A DNA stretch of 64,000 nucleotides, taken from Stomorhina lunata. Lineage: Eukaryota > Arthropoda > Insecta > Diptera > Rhiniidae. The stretch lies in the NCBI GenBank assembly GCA_933228675.1, contig OW121740.1, forward strand, positions 35,260,292-35,324,291, given 5' to 3'. Numbering within the stretch: position 1 is the first letter of the stretch; the number at the start of each line of letters is the position of its first letter. Under the pieces are notes generated by a model that saw only the letters and a program-made list of their open reading frames with translations, was not told the DNA's origin and made no database searches. Below, in pieces: positions 57,635 to 64,000 of this stretch. The position numbers and the translations under genes are program-made.

Positions 57635-57865
57635 TTTTATAATTTTGTTTTTATGGGGGATCTGTTAGGAGATCAAGGCCAAGAAATTGTGCTACTTCTA
57701 CTGGATGAGTCCACACATCATTAGGACTAAATGAAGTAGGGTAGGTACAGTTGAAAATGTGGGGGTATCATGAGGACCCTGACCACAAGCTGGGCATATG
57801 TTGTGGACGGCACGGTCTACGCGGAAAATAAAAAATATGTTTAATCTGTTACTCTATCCCGATCT
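57635..57865 (-). pseudogene. Non-LTR remnant, family B copy 2 (C-terminus)
   Basis: On the reverse strand it reads HNICPACGQGPHDTPHFFNC (a CCHC-like end cluster), then SPNDVWTHPVEVAQFLGLDL, a stop, and the same AAACAAAATTATAAAATTGT 3' sequence as the copy at 34.5-34.6 kb. It is the 3' end only. Confidence 0.8.
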
Positions 57866-58850
57866 CAGTTGAGCCAGAACGACTGTTGTTTCCGCATCAG
57901 GTTATTTTATTCTTCAGCTATAGGCGGTGGGCGACCTGCTAATAAAACATTCATGCGATAACCTGAAATCGCGGAGTTGGTGGTTGTGAAACTATATCGT
58001 GGTTTTTGTTTGTTGTACGTATTTTCTTTTAATGATATAGAGTTACTTTATTTTAAATAAAACCCACATTTGTGGTTGGATTCCAACAAGATATATGGAA
58101 TCAAAAAAATGGTAAAGCAGCATAAATATAATATTGTAGCCGAATTTCGATTTTTTATTTTAATTGAAAAGAATGAACCGTTTATTAATTACATTACTAT
58201 AAATCTTGTTACGACGTAGTTTTCTTCAAAGACAAATATCTCAAAAACTAGAGCTGTTACATAAAAAGTGAATTAGAGCCATTAAAGCCCTATACTAGAT
58301 GCATACAAACTGACTAAGAAATCGAAGGCACCAAAAAAGTTTTCATTTTGTCGGGCTGTGTTCATTATAAGTAACGTAGAGATTTATTTAAAAAAAAAGA
58401 ACTGAATTTTTTAATGTAAACTTTAGTTTTTACTAAAAATTTGTCTTTTTAAAATTATCTTTTTCATAAATGATTATAAACAAATTATAAAATTATCCAA
58501 ATCTCAAAGAAGGAATTTCGTCTCAAAATTTTTAATAAGCTTATTATAGCTAAATTTTTCGTTTATGAATTAGAGGGTTATTTTATATTGCCATGAAGGT
58601 TTCAAATCCCATGATTTTAGTTTTAACTAATTATTTTTAAAATTGGAACTGAATTCTTCTATCTTTTCAAACTTTCTATTAAATTTTTCTATTTAAAAGT
58701 CTTGAACAAATTCTTCTTATTGAATCCAGAAATCTTTTGGTCCAAAGTTATCACGCCTCAAATATTATAAAAAAAAATTGTTTAAATTTACCAAAATCAT
58801 ACATATTTTTGCTTATGAATTCTGAACTGCATGAGCTAATGCGAGGGCAG
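57866..58850. other. AT-rich DNA, no gene seen
   Basis: It contains the right arm of the long inverted repeat (58201-58290) and otherwise nothing recognisable. Confidence 0.55.
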
Positions 58851-58965
58851 GTCGATAAGACCGTTTTCTTTTAGTTAAAATACGAAACTTTATACAAGTT
58901 AATTTATTTTTCAACATGGTCTTTTTTTAGCTCTATACACTTACTCCAACGTAGTAAGTGTGGTG
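58851..58965 (+). mobile_element. Possible terminal fragment of a mariner-like element
   Basis: GCGAGGGCAGGTCGATAAGA followed by AATACGAAACTTTATACAAG and CAACATGGTCTTTTTTTAGC, then TACACTTACTCCAACG, resembles the end of insect mariner-type elements. There is no second terminus and no frame, so this is tentative. Confidence 0.3.
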
Positions 58966-59089
58966 GGAGTTACAAATCGGCGCATTGCGGCCGTTTGCAT
59001 TCAATGCTCGGCTCAAACTCGATAACGGTCGCCTGTTGCGTTTGACACGAGTCTTAATCAAGTAACGTGTTCAATTCCAAAACCCTTCT

Positions 59090-59400
59090 CCCTTCCACCC
59101 CATACAGGTCTTCGACGTCAAAATCACAGTGACAGAGAATGCGTTCCACCAATTCGGACGAATTCTGCAGAGGTCCGGAATGCTAAAATCCCACCTATTT
59201 TACCTCGAATTTAAGGCATAATGTCCCGTTACGAACCCTATACATCTTCTTAGGCTTGACCTATTCAGACCTAGAAGAATTTTGGTTCCACTAGTGTCCG
59301 GTTTAGGCCATAGAGCTCTCGATGTCCATGTTTTCCCGTGTCTTTGTGGTTTCCTTGCTGATCCAAGACTTAGGTGGTTAATAGTGAGCAAATGCTGTAG
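59090..59400 (-). pseudogene. Non-LTR remnant, family A copy 4
   Basis: A reverse-strand fragment with WTSRALWPKPDTSGTKILLG and LNRSSLRRCIGFVTGHYALN, equivalent to the post-RNase-H region of copy 2, followed by a diverged CHCD-like stretch. Truncated at both ends. Confidence 0.78.
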
Positions 59401-61035
59401 CTATCTCGCGGAAAGCTTTCTCATACCAAGTGATCATTCAAAATTTAAACCACTGAGCCATCTCTCACTTTTAATCTTCGATCGTCTAAAATTGTATCGT
59501 TAATTTTTTTATTTGTTTCGGATGTAGACCTTAATTGAGCGTCAGAACGTTTGGCACTTTCCGTGTTTTTGCGTTCACAGTGAAATTTAAAATATACTTT
59601 ATTACAATGAAAATGGATGGTGCAGGGTACCCACAACATTTTTCCAGCATAGTCTTGTTTCTAGTGATGATTTCTTCTGCTAACCTAAATAACATGCTCA
59701 AATTAAGTCAGAAATCAATTGACAATTGCATATAGGCTGCGGCAATGTTATCACTTTAATAAGAAGGAAGGAGATTCAATAGGTAGGCAGGAGATTCAAA
59801 AAGACACAAACTTATTGACCAGTCCTCGTACATTATACTTTATCTTCATTACATTATTCCCACTTCATACAATGAAATTAAATGCCTTAAATTATTTTTT
59901 CAATTTTCTAATCCTATAAACGAATTGAAATACACAAATAAATTTACATAAGTTTATTTAAAATTTCCTAAGTATCTACTTAATCCTACAAAAATGTAAT
60001 AGATATTATCTTAGCATTAGAACAATACATGAATATATTTTTACTGTTCTCTAAATATTTTTATAGTTATTAATTTTATGTTTGCTTAAAGCTCAAAATT
60101 TATTTATGTTAAATAAGCTTAAATATTTAATTAAATAAAACAAAATACAAAAACCCCACAATTTCAAATGGCCTTCATTTTCTAAAGAAAAACAAAAAAG
60201 AATATATTTTAGCACTTAATAATAAATACTTATTATTATTACTATTCGTACTTTAGTCTTTAAAAATTTATAACACTATAAACTTTACTTAAGCTAAATA
60301 AATCAGAGAAGAGTATAAATAATGTGGCATAATCCTTTAATGAAAATGCGTTATATAAATAAATAAAAGTCATAAATAAACTGGAAAATTAATTGTATAC
60401 CCACAAATTAAAAGAAAACAACTATTTATTATTTTTAAAACAAAATACAATTAATTACGAATACAGCTTTAATAGTTTTTATTTGAAAGTTAATTTTAAT
60501 TTCAGTTAATTTTATATTATCATCAGATTATTTATAATTTTATCATACATTTATGTATATTTTAAATTCATTTGAAACAGTTTAGTATTGAAAAATTCAA
60601 TTTTACAGTATAACAAATAAATAAAAACAAAATGCAATGCTTTTATTGCTTTTTAAATTACACACAATTATTTACATAACAAACGAATGCATTAAATATT
60701 TAAATGATGAAAATATTGAAATATTAAATATAAAAGAAATGTATTTTTATGTAAACGCTTTGCCTTAAGAAATAAACATAAACCAAATAAAGGGAAAAAG
60801 AAATAAATTAAAATAAAATATGTTTAAAATTATCTTTTGAATAAACTGAAAATAATTACATTTAATGCTAAAGTAATGAAGTTTTTTAATTAATACAAAT
60901 CCAAAAAAGGTAAGAGTTGTTTAATCTAAAACGAACCTATAGAACCATTATATGTTCTAGTTTAGTGCTACGATCAAAGTTTTTTTATAGAGTTCAAAGC
61001 TCATTTAAAACATATTTCATAATCAACCTATAATA
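59401..61035. other. AT-rich DNA, no gene seen
   Basis: About 1.6 kb of strongly AT-rich sequence. No coding signal, repeat array or transposon terminus could be supported. Confidence 0.6.
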
Positions 61036-61037
61036 AT

Positions 61038-61430
61038 ATAGTAAGAAGATGTATAGGGTTCCTTACGGGACAATGTCCCTTAAATTCGCGGTGGGATGGT
61101 AGCATTCCGGATCCTGCAGACTATGTCTAGATGAGGATTCGTCCGAGTCGGTAGAACAAATTCTCTGTCACTGTCCAAGGCTACAAAATCAAAGGCGCAA
61201 ACATCTAGGCAGCAGATTCTTTGCTGAACTTCAGGATCTGCAATAGTGCAGTTTGCAAGATATTGTAGGTTTCACCACTGGTCTCAACTGGCTTCTCCCT
61301 CTATAATATTATTTTCTCTTCCCCTATAATCAATCTTTTCTCTTTTCTTTTAGTAAAGAATCACAATGGAACCCTGGGTTCTCCGAGTGAAGGTGTCGCT
61401 TGACACCTCCTTTATAACCTAACCTAATAT
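61038..61430 (+). pseudogene. Non-LTR remnant, family A copy 5 with 3' UTR
   Basis: It starts AAGAAGATGTATAGGGTTCC (RRCIGF region) and reads through the GTCACTGTCCAAGGCTACAA Cys/His stretch to the same 3' UTR as copy 3 (TCTCCGAGTGAAGGTGTCGC, TTTATAACCTAACC). Small deletions and no full frame. Confidence 0.8.
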
Positions 61431-61571
61431 AGTAATAAACTTAATAATTTCCCGCTGCTTATTCGGGAAAGTGATTGTCAATGTGCAACAACTAAATCTG
61501 AGTAAGACGCACCATGTAGTTTTTATTTGACTACAATTGATAGAAGACTACCTCGCGTTTTGAGAAGAATA

Positions 61572-62625
61572 AAGAGTGTTCTAAAAAAAATATGCATTTA
61601 CTATTTTAGACAAAATTTATCCATAGTGCAAGAAATAATTTATTTTTTTTTTTGATCAAGTTAGTTTCTATAGATATGTCAGATACTATTATTTTAGAAA
61701 TTATTAATTTTCAATAGTTATTTCAATCAAAATGGACTGCGAAAAAAAAGTTCGTGAAAATATAATTAAAAATTTTCAAAAAAATCCGTCATGGACTTTT
61801 AAAAAAATAGCTAAAAATTTGAAAGTTGACCCTCGAACGGTTTCTAATGCCATCAGACGGTATAAGGAAAACCTGAGCATTGAAAGAAAACCAGGATCAG
61901 GGAGGAAAAAAGGTCCTACAGATATTGGTAAGGCAAAAGAAGTCGAGCGACTCTTTCGAAGAGCGCCTAACACTTCTTTAAGAAAAGCAGCTCGTACGTT
62001 GAAATGTTCTACGAATTTTGCACATAGAGTCAAAGCTTATGCTGGACTGAAGACATATAAAGTCCAAAAGGTTCCAGATCGCAATGCTATAAAGAACTTA
62101 GAAGCAAAAAAAAAAGAGCGAAAAAATTGAAGTCTGATTTTATAAAAACATACACCTGTTGTGTGATGGATGATGAAACATACGTACTGGCAGACTTTTC
62201 TCAACTTCCTGGTCAAGATTTTTATGTTGCTGATAAACGGGGCAATGTTCGGCAAGAGTTTCGCACAAAAAAACAAACAAAATTCCCTAAGAAGTTTCTC
62301 GTGTGGCAAGCTATTTACAGTTGTGGCAAAAGAAGTAAAGTATTTGTGGCATCTGGCACAATAAACACAGAAATTTATATAAAGGAGTGCCTACAAAAAC
62401 GGTTGTTACACTTTTTAAGAGAGCACATAGTGACTACATTTTTGTGGCCCGATTTGGCATCATGCCATTATGGAAAAAAGGCACTTGAGTGGTACTCAAA
62501 GAATAATGTCATTTTTGTACCACGAGAGGCAAATTCACCTAACTGTCCAGAACTTCGGCCTGTGGAAAGGTATTGGGCTCTGGTAAAAAAGGAATTGAAG
62601 AACACAGGAAAGATTTCCAAGAACA
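61572..62625 (+). mobile_element. Tc1-like DD37E transposon, copy 2 (3'-truncated)
   Basis: The left end AAGAGTGTTCTAAA is preceded by TA (61570-61571). It is nearly identical to copy 1 for about 1.05 kb, then diverges after CCAAGAACAT near 62625. The right terminus is missing. Confidence 0.87.
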
Positions 62626-62651
62626 TTGTTGAATTAGTTTGTCGAAAGTAG
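61732..62651 (+). pseudogene. DD37E transposase, frameshifted and C-terminally truncated
   Basis: The first part, MDCEKKVRENIIKNFQKNPS to KNLEAKKKERKN, ends at a frameshift in a long A run near 62108. The second part runs from 62127 through MDDETYVLADFSQLPG, FLWPDLASCHYGKKALEWYS and NCPELRPVERYWALVK, so all three catalytic residues (D, D, E with 37 between the last two) are present. The C-terminus is replaced by non-homologous NIVELVCRK. It differs from copy 1, which keeps its C-terminus but has lost the Glu. Confidence 0.88.
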
Positions 62652-63610
62652 CAAACTAACAAAGAACAAAAATTTTATGCACCAAAACATTCCCCCTTTT
62701 TTGATTAATTAAGATTTTTTGTCGTTTACGATCAATATTTTTCCTGTCGCTTGCGATCTTTTAATCTAAGGACTCGATATTGTGGAATCAAAATCACTTG
62801 ATGTTTTAGACATGAAAATACGGTGCGATAAGCCGAATACATTTACGAGTGTTCGAAAGACACATTTAAGTGTCTCGGCTTTTTAAAACAGTCCAGGATG
62901 TACTTCATCTTCTTCTGTTATCCTTGACTGCCAGTGGAGCATAGGGCCTCATCTGATGTCTTAATATTTATACCACCTACGTTCGTCCTAAAATGGTGCT
63001 TATATGAGACAGTTCTAGCAATATGGGCTGTGTTTCACAGTTCTATCGCGCATATTCCTACATAGTAGATTTGTCAGTTGATCGCACAGTACGGCGGTGG
63101 AATAAACTCCCAGCAAAATCTTTCCTCCAAATTATACTGCTTCGGTGGCACGAACGGGTCACACCGATCTGTCTTACTTGACTCAACCACTTAACCTAGA
63201 TATCTCGATTTCGATCGGCCGGAACTAGAGATAACAGTGACCTTATGTTCCGAATACCAATCGATGGAGACGTCCGCTATGGCCTGAGTGGCTTCAGTGG
63301 TATAAAATGAGTCTAGACCATCCAAAAGCCCCTCGGTTTCCTTATTTACATACGTCACTAAGGTTCAGTTCGTCTAGGTCCTCCCTCACTGTTATGTCCT
63401 GTCTTACCCTGAAACTTTCATCCAAGTTTGTACTGTCAGATTTATTTTTGTTTTGTTTAATTTTTTGGTTGAAATCATGACTTGTTCCCACGAGTACAGA
63501 GAAAATAACACACTCTGACCGAAAAGCCCTAGGCACGGTTTTGCAATGACACCGGTACTTGGGGGTTAGTTTAAAGTAGCAACCCACTTATACCTGTTTG
63601 GTCCGCGAGG
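62652..63610. other. Unique or decayed repeat DNA, no gene assigned
   Basis: Less AT-rich than its neighbours and possibly retroelement-derived. The segment 62905-62955 is a reverse-complement match to 41432-41480. A reverse frame at 63342-63587 (81 codons) has no motif I recognise. Confidence 0.45.
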
Positions 63611-63616
63611 AATATA

Positions 63617-64000
63617 TTTTTTTTTTTTTTTTTTTCTTTACCATCCACTCATGGAAAGTGGTTCCTCGCCACCTATATACTACAACTTTCCAAAAGGAGC
63701 TGTAACAGATTTTGTTTCAGATTTGATTATTTCTGTGTCTACTAAGAACATTTATACCCACCATCAAAAAGTATGAGAGGCTTTAGAACCAAAACGGATA
63801 ATATGAAATTATACATATTTCTTTTCGAAATAACAAAACACACCAAGGATAGTTTAAACTGCCGTGCAAGTGCCCATGATTCAGCACCATATAATAACAC
63901 GGGTAGTTAAAGCGTTTTATAGGGCGTAATTTTAGTTCTTACGGAGAGGACTTTCCCTAGGACTTTAACCCTAGAGTTAGGTTTAGGAAAATGCAAAATA
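63617..64000 (-). pseudogene. Non-LTR remnant, family C (RT thumb plus poly(A) tail), runs off window
   Basis: On the reverse strand about 63960-63841 reads RVKVLGKVLSVRTKITPYKT, stop, LPVLLYGAESWALARQFK. This is the LYGxExW segment that ends many non-LTR reverse transcriptases. A run of about 20 A (T on the + strand near 63617-63636) lies 200 bp further on and may be its 3' tail. Truncated by the window end. Confidence 0.6.

Larger units (their letters stand above)
56575..58290. repeat. Long inverted repeat pair (about 90-bp arms) enclosing retroposon fragments
   Basis: The left arm at 56575-56664 (AATTCCTCTAGCTCACTTTT, then AGCTCTAGTTTTCGAGATAT, then AACGTAGTTACACGATTTT) is a diverged reverse complement of 58201-58290. 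The interior carries family A and family B retroposon fragments, so the pair may be an older element that received insertions. Confidence 0.6.

Overview
The window is a stretch of nuclear DNA from a fly, probably a calyptrate (blow fly or relative). This is inferred from the AT-rich composition, GT-AG introns, a Drosophila-like NASP gene, rosa-type mariners, non-LTR retroposons, and dispersed repeats starting AACAAGTAAGA. No species can be named from sequence alone. Most of the 64 kb is repeat. Two host genes are supported.

Layout. 1-18.3 kb is satellite-dominated: an 11-bp GACTA satellite, a 29-bp CTATAG satellite and its diverged 30-31-bp relative, a second 29-bp palindromic satellite (split by a 5'-truncated non-LTR retrotransposon at 10.3-12.9 kb, then repeated in inverted orientation at 15.6-16.6 kb), and a degenerate relative of the first. 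19.4-22.8 kb holds a tRNA-like SINE candidate, a dead rosa-type mariner, a foldback element and a dispersed repeat ending in a 215-bp triplication.

25.2-53.3 kb (+) is a four-exon gene for a claudin/TMEM178-like four-pass membrane protein with a very long low-complexity N-terminus. All three introns are phase 1. Intron 1 contains about 2.4 kb of GACTA satellite ending about 100 bp before exon 2. Intron 2 contains, on the opposite strand, a complete four-exon gene for the histone H3-H4 chaperone NASP (37.0-43.0 kb, 495 residues). The largest NASP intron is mostly a 3.3-kb 11-bp satellite. Foldback/MITE-like elements cluster at 33.8-36.2 kb.

53.3-64 kb is transposon-rich: an apparently intact 1.3-kb rosa-type (DD41D) mariner, an 834-bp rosa derivative with duplicated inverted ends, two DD37E Tc1-like copies (51.6 and 61.6 kb), and fragments of at least three non-LTR families.

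The most interesting signal is at the 5' end of the membrane-protein gene. A 616-codon open stretch with no methionine is preceded in frame by only one ATG, and that ATG is separated from it by a single TGA-C stop. A 14-bp GC-rich stem-loop lies 38 nt after the stop. This resembles stop-codon readthrough, although non-AUG initiation, an unseen splice form or a sequence error would also explain it. A second notable pattern is that the two different 11-bp satellites share one architecture: two identical pentamers plus one extra T.
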